Notes: generated by a model from the letters alone, not told the origin. A stretch of 64,000 nt of DNA from Ahniella sp. (GCA_016712105.1 JADJRU010000003.1:1-64000), one strand, 5' to 3'; positions 1-7,912 are shown, numbered from the stretch's first letter. Made by a program: numbers and translations.

Positions 1-51
1 GGCTACGAACGCAGTTCCGTGCGGTTCGTGAAGCCGCTGGGCGACGCCTGA
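1..51 (+). CDS. 3' end of an upstream gene (partial)
   Basis: The first 51 bases read open in frame 1 and end with TGA at 49-51, encoding a 16-residue tail (GYERSSVRFVKPLGDA). It stops 4 bases before the next start, so the two genes are probably co-transcribed. A tail of the form 'GYER...RFVKPL' is common at the end of GNAT acetyltransferases, but the piece is too short to assign. Confidence 0.4.
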   Translation, partial: GYERSSVRFVKPLGDA

Positions 52-55
52 AACC

Positions 56-1294
56 ATGACCATGCCGCTTGCCGAGTTCGAGGCGCGTGTCCGCTTCGTC
101 TCCGAGATGGCGCGACGCCTTCACCAGTACGGCACCAGCGCCCCTCGCCTGGAATCGGCCATCGACAAGGTATCGGTGCGGCTGGGGCTGAACTGCAACA
201 GTCTGTCGACCCCCACGTCGATCATCCTGTCTTATGGCAGCGCTGACGACGGCCCTGACGCGTTGCCGCGATTCACCCAAGTGCTCCGAGTCGAGCCGGG
301 TGAGGTCAACCTGCGTCGCCTGTCGGAGACCGACGATATCGCCGAACGGGTCTACCACGGCCGACTGGACGTAGCGCAGGGATTGAAGTTGCTCCAGAGC
401 CTGCGCGCCGGGCTGAGTCCACGAGGCGAAGCGCTGCAGGTGGCGTGTTTCGCGATTGCCTCGACCACGGTGTCGGTGTTGCTCGGCGGCGGTGTCGCCG
501 ATGTGCTGACGGCAACGGGACTCGGCCTGCTGATCGGGCTGCTTGGCACTCTGGCCGGCCGCAGCGAGAGCTTTGCGCCATCGTTTGAACTGGTCGCTGC
601 GTTCGTCGCGACGTTCGGGGCGTCACTGGTGGCAGCATTGTGGGTCGCCATCAATGTCCGCTCCGTCGTCATTGCGGCCCTGATCGTGCTCTTGCCGGGC
701 CTGATGCTCACCACGGCGGTGGTCGAACTGAGTACCCGGCATCTGGTGGCCGGCAGCGTTCGCTTCATGGGGGCTGTCGCCATCCTGATCAAACTCACCT
801 TTGGCGCGGTGGCGGGGCTGCAACTTGCCAAGGTCCTGGATCTGGGCCTGACCACCACCACATCACCGGCCCTCCCGGGATATGCCACCTGGATCGCCTT
901 GCTGGCCGGGACCTATTCATTTGCCATCCTGTTCCAAGCGGCCCGGCGCGACATTCCGCTGGCGATGGCTTCGGCTTGGCTCGGTTATCTGTGCACCACC
1001 TATGCCGGCCAGGCTTATGGGCAGGAATTCGGCGTGTTTTTTGCCGGCCTGGTCGTGGCCTGCGCCGCCAATCTGTTCGCCCGTGTCTGCAACCGGCCAG
1101 GCGCCATCGTCCGCGTGCCCGGCATCATCCTGCTGGTGCCGGGCTCGGTCGGTTTCCGAAGTCTGTTCTTCGTGTTCGAACGCGACGTTTACCTGGGGCT
1201 CGACATGGCGTTCGCGTTGGTCATCTTGCTGGCCTCACTGGTTGCGGGCCTGTTGCTGGGCAATGTGTTGATGCCGCCCCGCCGCAGCATTTGA
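56..1294 (+). CDS. ThrE-family threonine/serine exporter
   Basis: This 412-residue protein has the two-part layout of the ThrE family. The soluble N-terminal half (about 1-130, DUF1212) includes the family-typical block around 'LNCNSLSTPTSIILSYG'. About ten hydrophobic segments follow from residue 135 to the end. ThrE proteins export threonine and serine through the inner membrane by proton exchange. The ATG at 56 lies 4 bases after the upstream stop; a second ATG two codons on is an alternative start. The length matches single-chain ThrE proteins, in which both halves are fused. The substrate is inferred from the family. Confidence 0.85.
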   Translation: MTMPLAEFEARVRFVSEMARRLHQYGTSAPRLESAIDKVSVRLGLNCNSLSTPTSIILSYGSADDGPDALPRFTQVLRVEPGEVNLRRLSETDDIAERVYHGRLDVAQGLKLLQSLRAGLSPRGEALQVACFAIASTTVSVLLGGGVADVLTATGLGLLIGLLGTLAGRSESFAPSFELVAAFVATFGASLVAALWVAINVRSVVIAALIVLLPGLMLTTAVVELSTRHLVAGSVRFMGAVAILIKLTFGAVAGLQLAKVLDLGLTTTTSPALPGYATWIALLAGTYSFAILFQAARRDIPLAMASAWLGYLCTTYAGQAYGQEFGVFFAGLVVACAANLFARVCNRPGAIVRVPGIILLVPGSVGFRSLFFVFERDVYLGLDMAFALVILLASLVAGLLLGNVLMPPRRSI

Positions 1295-1330
1295 CTGCAC
1301 TGCGCTGGTGCACCAGCCCGATGAACCCCC

Positions 1331-1675
1331 TCAGCCCAGATACATCTGGGCTTCGGTCACGCCATCCGCCAAGGCGTCACTGAACCATTTCGGGCGTTTG
1401 CCCCGCCCAGCCCAGGTCTGCAGCGGATTCGCCGGGTTACGATATTTGGGCGCCACGCCCTTCTTGTTGTTCGCAGGGGCGGGGGTCGCAGGCTTTTTCG
1501 GCCGGGCCGGCCCGAACACCTGGTCGAAGGTGAGTCCCTCGTCGGCAATCAGTTGCAGGCAGCGCTCGCGCACCTGTTTGACGTTCTCCTCGGCCAACTC
1601 CAACTGCCGTTTTTGCGCATTGGAGATCAGATCGCGCAATTGCCGGGCACTTAATCCTCGCAAATCCACGCTCAT
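1331..1675 (-). CDS. H-NS family nucleoid-associated protein
   Basis: This is a 114-residue protein. The N-terminal half (about 1-60) is a charged helix suited to oligomerisation. The C-terminal DNA-binding domain carries the H-NS signature NPANPLQTWAGRGKRP, whose GRG hook inserts into the AT-rich minor groove. The open frame extends 31 codons further upstream, but the ATG at 1675 is chosen because a textbook AGGAGG lies 6 bases before it and the family begins there. Proteins of this kind bind AT-rich and horizontally acquired DNA. The gene stands alone, convergent with the exporter gene. Xenogeneic silencing is inferred from the family. Confidence 0.9.
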   Translation of the reverse strand: MSVDLRGLSARQLRDLISNAQKRQLELAEENVKQVRERCLQLIADEGLTFDQVFGPARPKKPATPAPANNKKGVAPKYRNPANPLQTWAGRGKRPKWFSDALADGVTEAQMYLG

Positions 1676-1881
1676 GATTCCTCCTGTTGACCATCTGGGA
1701 TAATGCCATGCACAAATCCGGGCGCAAGTACCGCACGATCGGCAAACTTTCGTGGGGTTTTGGCGCACAGCAACAAGTTGCCAAACTTTCGGCGGGTTTA
1801 TGGCACGGTTTGAGCGTCCGACTCTTGACGTTGGCCCGGATCAAGGCACGATAATGCTGGTCGGAAAAAAGGAAATCGGCA

Positions 1882-2760
1882 ATGGGTCTTCTAGACGATC
1901 TCGAACAAGAAGCGCAGAAGAAGCGTGAGGAGAAGGAAGAAGTCCTTGCGCGCAAGCGCGAGTATTTCAAGACCACCACCATCCCGGCGATGGAAAATCT
2001 CTATGACTACCTGTCGCGCCTGTCGAAGTCGCTCAACTTTCTGAAGACCGAGCGCCGTACCCGGTTCAAGGTGATCGGCTATGGCGACGTGGTCGTGAAG
2101 ATCGAAAACGACATGACCATCCAGGCGCAGATGCCCATGTATGCGCGGGAGATCAAGCTCACGGTCACTGGCGTGATCGACACGGCTTCCTGTCCGATGA
2201 TCAAGGTTGAAGGCGCCGGCAAGGTCGATGCACTCGCCGAAGCGTTCCGTCGATGCGGGTTTGAGGGCATGCAGCGTGCCGAACGAGACGAACGCGGCAA
2301 CATCCTGTCGGCGCAATTCCAGCCGCTTGGCAAGGTCCAGATGGTCGCGAGCTTCATCACGGACATGAATTCCGAGACACTTCGCATGGAGTTCGCAAAC
2401 TTCGACAACCTCGGCGTACGCAAGGAATCCGTGGCCATCACCAGTCTGAACGACGACTTGTTCGACCAGATCGGCAAGTTCATCGCGCTGCAGCAGAACT
2501 ACGTGGTGCGCGAAACCGTCTCCGATGACATGCGTGAAGCCTGGCGCCGTGGCCTCAGCAACGAAACCCAGAAGCGCGAGGTCGAGCAAAAGATCGCCGT
2601 GCAGCAGGTCAAGGAAATGGAACGCCTGGAAGCCCAGAAAAAGCCGGGCAGCATCACCGAGCGCATCAAGGCGGTGATCATCGACTCGTCGGAGCCAGAA
2701 CAGAAGAAGGACGAACCGGGTCTGCTCGGCAAGTTGTTCGGATTCGGCAAGAAGAAATAG
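1882..2760 (+). CDS. Conserved protein of unknown function, Lys/Glu-rich
   Basis: I do not recognise this 292-residue protein. Residues 1-60 are strongly charged and helical. The middle (about 60-230) alternates strands and helices and has no membrane segment. Residues 230-275 are again a charged helix, and the protein ends in a Gly/Phe/Lys tail (GLLGKLFGFGKKK) that could sit on a membrane surface. There is no signal peptide, so it is likely cytoplasmic. The ATG at 1882 follows a GGAAA tract by about 8 bases. The gene is monocistronic and is followed by a clear terminator. Confidence 0.75.
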   Translation: MGLLDDLEQEAQKKREEKEEVLARKREYFKTTTIPAMENLYDYLSRLSKSLNFLKTERRTRFKVIGYGDVVVKIENDMTIQAQMPMYAREIKLTVTGVIDTASCPMIKVEGAGKVDALAEAFRRCGFEGMQRAERDERGNILSAQFQPLGKVQMVASFITDMNSETLRMEFANFDNLGVRKESVAITSLNDDLFDQIGKFIALQQNYVVRETVSDDMREAWRRGLSNETQKREVEQKIAVQQVKEMERLEAQKKPGSITERIKAVIIDSSEPEQKKDEPGLLGKLFGFGKKK

Positions 2761-2780
2761 GAATACGCACTGCAGTTGAA

Positions 2781-2807
2781 AAAAGGCCCGCGCAAGCGGG
2801 CCTTTTT
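2781..2807 (+). terminator. Rho-independent terminator after the 1882-2760 gene
   Basis: The stem AAAAGGCCCGC / GCGGGCCTTTTT encloses a GCAA tetraloop and is followed by a T run. It lies 20 bases past the stop codon. The A-run on the 5' side means it could also stop transcription of the convergent gene at 2858-3109. Confidence 0.9.
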
Positions 2808-2857
2808 CTTTGCTGCGACGGGCGACCAGAATCCGGTGCGCCGCGTTCGGGCGCAGC

Positions 2858-3109
2858 TCAGCTTGGCGGCATCATGGCGATGGTGCTTGCACCCATGACT
2901 GATCCGATGATCGTCAGGACAGCACCACCAATCAGGATCAGGAACGGCTTCTGGCTCGGCCAGTTCATGATGGCAAAGACCACATTGCCCAGTGGCACAA
3001 GCAGGGCAACGAAGCCCCAGAGAATACTCTTCTTGAAAGCCACCACGATCAGCCAGATCGCACCGACAAAAGCGATCAGGCCACCGATGCCCAACAGGAT
3101 CATTGCCAT
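2858..3109 (-). CDS. Small inner-membrane protein, unknown function
   Basis: This 83-residue protein consists of two or three hydrophobic segments with short polar loops: ILLGIGGLIAFVGAIW near the N-terminus, a central segment around WGFVALLVPLG, and FLILIGGAVLTIIG near the C-terminus. The open frame runs far upstream, but the ATG at 3109 is preceded by GGGAG at the right distance and starts a membrane segment at once. The family is unknown to me. The gene is convergent with the preceding gene, with the terminator hairpin between them. Confidence 0.65.
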   Translation of the reverse strand: MAMILLGIGGLIAFVGAIWLIVVAFKKSILWGFVALLVPLGNVVFAIMNWPSQKPFLILIGGAVLTIIGSVMGASTIAMMPPS

Positions 3110-3620
3110 GTGTACTCCCTCCCAAATATGTGAATTGTTGTCTTGACCCCTGATGGCGCCGATTGCAGCGAAGCGGCTGTTCCGCCGCCCCATCAACATG
3201 GCGACCTCAACCCACTGCCCAATCCGGCACTGCCGGTTCAATCGCTCCACCGAAGTCGCCCCGAGCATGACGCGCCAAACCGGTCGGGGCAAGCGTGACG
3301 GCGAACGGCCAGCTCCCTGGGAGGCCGCATCACTTGCCATCCCAATGGCTGCCGAAACGTGTCGCAACAAAATTGTGACGCAATGTGATCGACCCGGCGA
3401 CTGAAAGCCGTGTAACGGAATGGACCTGCTGAAAACCGGTGGCTTGTTGCACCGGCCGACGCATCCGGGGACCCGCGGTGCTTGCCGACCCGGGATCAGC
3501 CTCGGTCCGTGGCTTGGGGGCACGGCAGCGTTCCGCGCCCCGATTCGCAGGCTGTACCCGACCCCCGGCGGGGTGGCGGTAGAGCCAAACCTCACAAGCA
3601 AGACAAATGTAGAGAGAAAA
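3110..3620. other. Long intergenic region upstream of the peptide genes
   Basis: About 510 bases separate the divergent small membrane gene from the first precursor peptide gene. The short open frames here look like shadows, with poor composition and no ribosome site. A small stem ACCCC-CGGC-GGGGT lies at 3561-3573. I could not identify a convincing sigma-70 or sigma-54 promoter, although the promoter of the peptide operon must lie here. Confidence 0.5.
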
Positions 3621-3791
3621 ATGAACAAGCAAATGTTTGAGATCCAGGAACTGGAATCCCGTTTCGAAATGGAAGTCGTCTCGTTTGACGACGGCTCCAG
3701 CTGGGACGCCTCGGCTGACCAGGGGTCGGAAGCTGCCAATTCGGCATGCTGCGAAAACTACACCTGCATCGGTGAAGTCCGCCTGCGTTGA
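3621..3791 (+). CDS. Candidate precursor peptide 1 (RiPP-like)
   Basis: This 56-residue peptide has an acidic N-terminal part (FEIQELESRFEMEV, positions 6-19), a middle segment FDDGSSWDASADQG, and a C-terminal part with Cys43, Cys44 and Cys49 ending in R-L-R. It has no signal peptide. It is 47/56 identical to the peptide encoded 111 bases downstream. The acidic leader, the Cys-containing tail, the tandem duplication and the protease gene that follows are typical of ribosomally made, post-translationally modified peptides. The ATG at 3621 is preceded by AGAGAG. The open frame extends upstream, but only this start aligns with the second copy. The precursor role is inference; no known class was matched. 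Confidence 0.7.
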   Translation: MNKQMFEIQELESRFEMEVVSFDDGSSWDASADQGSEAANSACCENYTCIGEVRLR

Positions 3792-3902
3792 TCGACCCCG
3801 GTTGCGGCAATGGATGCCGCAGCACACAGGTGACGCGATGAACACAGGTTCCTGACGGAACAGGTCGCGCCAGTTTTCAATTTGTTATGATGGAGAAATA
3901 CC

Positions 3903-4073
3903 GTGAACAAGAACCTCTTTGAAGTGCAGGAACTGGAATCCCGTTTTGAAATGGAAGTCATGTCGTTTGACGACGGTTCGAGCTGGGACGCTTCGGCTGA
4001 CCAGGGTTCGGAAGCCGCCAATGCGGTGTGCTGCCAGAACTACACCTGCATCGGCACCGTGCGTACGCGCTAA
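3903..4073 (+). CDS. Candidate precursor peptide 2 (RiPP-like), GTG start
   Basis: This 56-residue paralogue of the preceding peptide starts at GTG with GGAG 7 bases upstream. It differs at only nine positions (4, 5, 8, 20, 41, 42, 45, 52, 55). The leader-like block, the GSSWD segment, all three cysteines and the NYTCIG motif are unchanged; five of the nine changes fall in the last 16 residues. That pattern suggests a conserved recognition leader and a core drifting around fixed cysteines. The gene ends 9 bases before the stem of a strong hairpin. A 60-residue length cut-off would miss it. Confidence 0.7.
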   Translation: MNKNLFEVQELESRFEMEVMSFDDGSSWDASADQGSEAANAVCCQNYTCIGTVRTR

Positions 4074-4082
4074 GCCCTGCGG

Positions 4083-4111
4083 GGGTCGTCGGGTAAACCG
4101 ACGACCCTTTT
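4083..4111 (+). terminator. Rho-independent terminator/attenuator between precursors and protease gene
   Basis: A perfect 10-bp stem GGGTCGTCGG / CCGACGACCC with a GTAAA loop runs straight into TTTT. It starts 9 bases after the stop of precursor 2 and ends 4 bases before the ATG of the protease gene. In peptide operons such a partial terminator typically lets the precursor transcript greatly outnumber the downstream enzyme transcript. Confidence 0.85.
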
Positions 4112-4115
4112 GGCC

Positions 4116-5315
4116 ATGAAGACCGAACTCTTACCCGACTGTCCTCCCCTGCGCCCTGAAGTGGTGATCGCCCCGTTTGAATCGGGTGATGGCCAGGAAC
4201 GGCATCTGGTTGCCATCGACCACCACCATTTTGTGGTCGACCGCGCCACCGCTGTATTACTCGCGCACTTGCGCGACCCGGCGAGCGCCGCCCAGGTCGC
4301 CATCGAGGTATCGGCCCAACTGGGTACGACCATCGACACCGAAAGAGTGCGCGCACTGGTTGACCACGAACTCCCGCGGGCGCTGTTTGTGTCTCAGGAC
4401 ACGCCGCAGAAATCACCCCTGTCCTGGCAACGACTGCTGTTCACGCAAGGCATGCTTGATCCCTTGACGCGCTTGGCCAGCCCCTTGTTTCGCCTGCCGA
4501 TTGCGATGGTGTTGATGCTGTCGGTGCTGGCGATCGACCTGATGGTGCTGGCCCGTCATCTCGGCGAACCGCCGATCGCCTCGGCGGGCGGCGGGGCCAG
4601 TTGGCTGCTGGTTCTTGCCTTGACGCTGGCCGGGGTGCTGATTCACGAACTCGGCCATGTGAGCGCGCTGAACCGCTTTGGTCGCCAAAGCGGCGGCATC
4701 GGTTTTGGCGTGTATTTCATCTTTCCGACGTTCTTTGCCGACGTCTCGACCGCGTGGCGACTGACGCCAGGACAACGGGCGGTAGTGGATGTCGGCGGGC
4801 TGTACCTGCAAGGCCTGTACATGGGCGCCATGGGCATTTGGGCCCTGATGGCGTCCGACCCGACCGTGCCCATGAAGGTCATGTGGCTCAGCCACTTCCT
4901 CATGCTGTACACACTCAATCCGAGCCTGAAATTTGATGGCTACTGGTTGATCAGTGATCTGACGCGCACCAGCAACTTGCACGACCGCGTGCTCGACACG
5001 GCGCGCAAGGTCGCATCACGTTGTTTGGGCCGGTCCGAATCCATTGGCGCGGAGCGCCGCGACTTGCACATGTTGGCCTGGTTCACGGCAGCGGCGACGG
5101 CGTACTTCGGTTATCTGCTGGTGTCGCTTGGCATGGGCCTGGCCCGGTCGATTCGCACCGCCACGCTGGAGGATTCATCGCACACCTGGCTGCACTGGAT
5201 CCCCGACCTGCTGATCATCGGCCTGTTGCTGGTGATCCTGACGATGGTCGCGCGACGGTGTCTCCGGACACTGGTCTCGGTGTTCGCCGCCCCCACCGCG
5301 GAGGCCCGCACATGA
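4116..5315 (+). CDS. Membrane M50 (site-2-type) metalloprotease with N-terminal PqqD-like domain
   Basis: This is a 399-residue protein. Residues 1-95 resemble a PqqD-like peptide-recognition domain, including a 'PLRPEVV' opening and a helix before residue 90. Several membrane segments follow, with the zinc motif HELGH at 177-181 in one of them. The second M50 motif, NPSLKFDGYWLISDL at 268-282, supplies the third zinc ligand, Asp274. This is the YydH-like layout seen in peptide clusters, where the protease trims or exports the modified peptide at the inner membrane. The ATG at 4116 is used; a TTG two codons upstream overlaps the hairpin. No strong ribosome site is visible, possibly because the hairpin occupies that space. 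The last codons overlap the next start (ATGA). Confidence 0.85.
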   Translation: MKTELLPDCPPLRPEVVIAPFESGDGQERHLVAIDHHHFVVDRATAVLLAHLRDPASAAQVAIEVSAQLGTTIDTERVRALVDHELPRALFVSQDTPQKSPLSWQRLLFTQGMLDPLTRLASPLFRLPIAMVLMLSVLAIDLMVLARHLGEPPIASAGGGASWLLVLALTLAGVLIHELGHVSALNRFGRQSGGIGFGVYFIFPTFFADVSTAWRLTPGQRAVVDVGGLYLQGLYMGAMGIWALMASDPTVPMKVMWLSHFLMLYTLNPSLKFDGYWLISDLTRTSNLHDRVLDTARKVASRCLGRSESIGAERRDLHMLAWFTAAATAYFGYLLVSLGMGLARSIRTATLEDSSHTWLHWIPDLLIIGLLLVILTMVARRCLRTLVSVFAAPTAEART

Positions 5316-6049
5316 TCTCGCAGCTGTTCCACAAATGCTGGATCACCCGGGCGTTGAATCTTCTTGCCGCCGCGCCGGGACACTCGCTGGTTGTCTTGCC
5401 CGCGACGCGGCGCAGTCTGGAGCTCGTGCGCAGGCTGAGTGCCAGCCGACCCTGTCTGATCACCCGTGCCCGATTGTTCGAGAACCTGCCGGCGAACGAC
5501 CCGATCCTGGCCTGTCTGCGCACCCCTGCAGAAATCATGCGGTGGTCGGCACAAAGCGCCTCCTTGCCCCGGACAGTGGTGTCGATCCCCGAGCAGATCG
5601 TCGGTAACGGGCCGTCGTTCGAGCTCTTCGACTTTGCCGGCACAGCCACGTTTTTCTCCATGCTGGAGAGCGCGTTGATGCTTCGCCATGCCCCACCCAC
5701 GTTCGTTGCCCGATCGATCTTGCGCGGCCTGGCCTATCGCCTGGACCGTTTTGATGCCCAAAGCGCGGGCAGTGAAGCGCCCCATACCTTGCAGGCGCGC
5801 CTGCTCGCACATCTGGACGACGAACATCAGGCCCGCTGGCCGGACTGGCGCGGCGGCAAGTGCCTCGCTGCCAAAACACCGGCGGGGTACGAAGCCAGCA
5901 AACGAGAGCACTACCGGGATCTCGAAGCCATCCTGCGTTTGCTGACCCGAGACGGCGATGCACGTACCGCCTCTGGCCCGCTGACCATGCTGCGCGCCTT
6001 TCTGGACCAGTCGGCCGACGTTACTTCCGCCCCACCCTCATCCCACTAG
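5312..6049 (+). CDS. Unknown cluster protein with weak acyltransferase-like similarity
   Basis: This 245-residue protein has no match that I recognise. Its ATG overlaps the protease stop (ATGA) and has GGAGG upstream, so translation is coupled. It lacks a signal peptide and clear membrane spans. The stretch IPEQIVGNGPSFELFDFAGT lines up by eye with LPDVYLANDATIAVPFFG of the acyltransferase encoded at 6900-7912, and the following helix also fits. This hints at a divergent LPLAT-like fold, but the acyltransferase histidine motif is not seen. The C-terminal 80 residues are polar. Its place in the operon suggests a role in making or transferring the peptide product. Function unknown. Confidence 0.7.
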   Translation: MISQLFHKCWITRALNLLAAAPGHSLVVLPATRRSLELVRRLSASRPCLITRARLFENLPANDPILACLRTPAEIMRWSAQSASLPRTVVSIPEQIVGNGPSFELFDFAGTATFFSMLESALMLRHAPPTFVARSILRGLAYRLDRFDAQSAGSEAPHTLQARLLAHLDDEHQARWPDWRGGKCLAAKTPAGYEASKREHYRDLEAILRLLTRDGDARTASGPLTMLRAFLDQSADVTSAPPSSH

Positions 6050-6057
6050 AGTCCACC

Positions 6058-6903
6058 ATGACCTATGCAAACCTCGTCCACCCAGTGGCGCGTTTCCTCA
6101 TGCTCGGCGCCATCCTGTCCATGATCGGGTGCAAGACATTCACGATCTCCGAGCGTGACCTGATTCAACCCGACCATCGCGTCGAAGACGCTGCAGCGGA
6201 ACGCCAGCAGAAGGTGGAACGCTTTACCGTGCCGACCGGGCACGGCGACATTGCCGTGACTCTCATCAGCCGACCGGGAAATTCGGTTTCGGTGATGTAC
6301 TGCGGCGGCAATCAATTCCGTACGTCTCAGATGGGTGGCGAAGTCGTTCGTGCGTTTCCAGCCGAAGCGGATCTGGTGTTGTTCGACTATCCCGGTTATG
6401 GCGGCAGCACGGGCAAACCCACCCTGGCGACGATGCTGGACACTTCCGTGGCGGTTTACGATGCTGCCAAGGCACGGACGAAACTGCCGATGGTCGTCTA
6501 TGGCTCGTCCATGGGTGGATTCATGGCCGCCCATGTGGCCGGCGCACGCAACCCACCACGACTCCTGCTCGAAGGCACGGCACCCGACACACAACAATGG
6601 GTCAAGAGCCTGGTCCCCTGGTTCGCCAAACCATTCGTTCGGGCCCAGCTGGCCGAATCGATTGCCGGTGTCGACAATGTCGAAAAGTTGAAGCCTTATG
6701 GCGGGCCGATCCTGATGATGGTCGGCAGTCGCGACACGCAGACCCGATCGAAACTGATGCAAACCTACGCGACGGCGTTGCGTGGTCAAGGCAAGCAGGT
6801 GAGCTTCATCGAGATTGACGGCCGCGGCCACGGACAATTGCTGGACGTTGAACGGATCCGCACTGCAATCGCCGGATTCGTGACGACGGGCACGGTGCCG
6901 TGA
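6058..6903 (+). CDS. Alpha/beta-hydrolase, putative lipoprotein
   Basis: This is a 281-residue protein. A short N-terminal hydrophobic segment ends in SMIGC, an imperfect lipobox, so it may be a lipoprotein attached to the periplasmic face. The hydrolase core shows the nucleophile elbow G-S-S-M-G, an acid candidate in GSRD, and the histidine in GRGHGQ, giving a complete Ser-Asp-His triad. The FDYPGYGGS motif is typical of serine aminopeptidase/esterase-type hydrolases. The gene lies 8 bases after the preceding stop and overlaps the next start (GTGA), so it belongs to the peptide operon. It could hydrolyse an ester or amide of the exported product; the substrate is unknown. Confidence 0.8.
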   Translation: MTYANLVHPVARFLMLGAILSMIGCKTFTISERDLIQPDHRVEDAAAERQQKVERFTVPTGHGDIAVTLISRPGNSVSVMYCGGNQFRTSQMGGEVVRAFPAEADLVLFDYPGYGGSTGKPTLATMLDTSVAVYDAAKARTKLPMVVYGSSMGGFMAAHVAGARNPPRLLLEGTAPDTQQWVKSLVPWFAKPFVRAQLAESIAGVDNVEKLKPYGGPILMMVGSRDTQTRSKLMQTYATALRGQGKQVSFIEIDGRGHGQLLDVERIRTAIAGFVTTGTVP

Positions 6904-7912
6904 GGCTTGCCCGACGCGTGCTGTATGCCGTCGTGCCGTTGCTGACCCGCCTGGGTCGGTGGCTACCGGCTCGACTTCACCCAGGGTTTCGGGCAACGCG
7001 CGTATTGGCAAACCTCGGCATCGAACTGGGGTGCCATATCCGGTCCTGTCCGACCGCATCTTCGCGTCCCTGTGGCGTTCACATCTGCTGCTGCGGGAAA
7101 ACTTCGAGGTGTCGCTGAAGGATCTTGAAGCGTTCCTCGACGGCCATATCAAGGAACTTGGCGCAACCGACATGGACCGGATCGCCGCCATGCCGGGGGG
7201 CGTGATTCTCGCGACACCCCACTATGGCGCGTTCATCACCACATGCTTGTTCCTGATCCGCAGACTGCATGGGCGAAAACGCTTCAACGTGATCTTCAAC
7301 GACCCGGCGATCACCCCGTCCAACGCCGTCTACGAGCCCTTGTTCCGCCGCCTTGGCTGTGACGTCAACGTGCTGTATCCGGATCGGCGCGGCACCCTGT
7401 CGGCACTCAAGGCCCTGAAGCGCGGCGAATGCCTGGCGATTCTTCCCGACGTGTACCTGGCGAACGACGCAACGATCGCCGTGCCGTTTTTTGGTCGCTT
7501 GCTGCGTGTGATGGCCGGAACGGCATTTTTCGCCAGCCGCACCGGTGCCACCATCCTGCCGCTTTATGGCATCCCGAAACCGGACATGCATGTGGATCTC
7601 AAGTTCGACGAACCGCTGCACATCGACAGCCTGGTCGATGCGGATGACAAACAAACGCTGTTCAATGTGACCGCAGCGCTCGCAGAACGAATGGAACAGC
7701 AGTTGCGCGCCGAACCCGAGCACTGGAACTACTGGGAAACGATGGACGAACGCTCGACCGCTTTGGGTGTGTTCCGCACGCGCGAGGAACTGCTGGCACT
7801 GGCAGACCGTCGCATCCGTTCGGTGCCGTCATTGGCCCGCGACCTGCCGGGCCTGCTGCAAGGCTGGAACCGGATGCGCGCGGAGGCCGGGTCGACCCAA
7901 CCTCCGGTTTGA
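6900..7912 (+). CDS. LpxL/HtrB-like acyltransferase, reading frame interrupted once
   Basis: The N-terminal part reads from GTG 6900, which overlaps the preceding stop (GTGA), up to VLANLGIELG. The rest reads in another frame from VPYPVLSDRIF to the stop at 7912. Adding one G to the run at 7028-7031 restores a 337-residue protein with normal LpxL-family spacing. The conserved core PDVYLAN...PFFG and the C-terminal blocks fit lauroyl/lysophospholipid acyltransferases. In the catalytic HX4D/E motif the histidine is present (codon 7220-7222, context ATPHYGAFI), but the acidic residue is replaced by Ile. The enzyme may therefore be altered or non-catalytic. As last gene of the operon it could add or bind an acyl group; this is inference. 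Confidence 0.75.

Noticed and set aside
3430..3460. Sigma-54 promoter before the peptide operon
   Set aside because: A TGGC and a TTGC are present but the GG-GC spacing is 6 and not 10 bases.
3886..3891. TATGAT as -10 box of a separate promoter for precursor 2
   Set aside because: The transcript would start only a few bases before the GTG and lose the ribosome site; no -35 box at the right distance.
3621..4073. Toxin-antitoxin interpretation of the two small genes
   Set aside because: The two products are near-identical to each other, so they cannot be a toxin and its antidote; the protease context fits precursors better.
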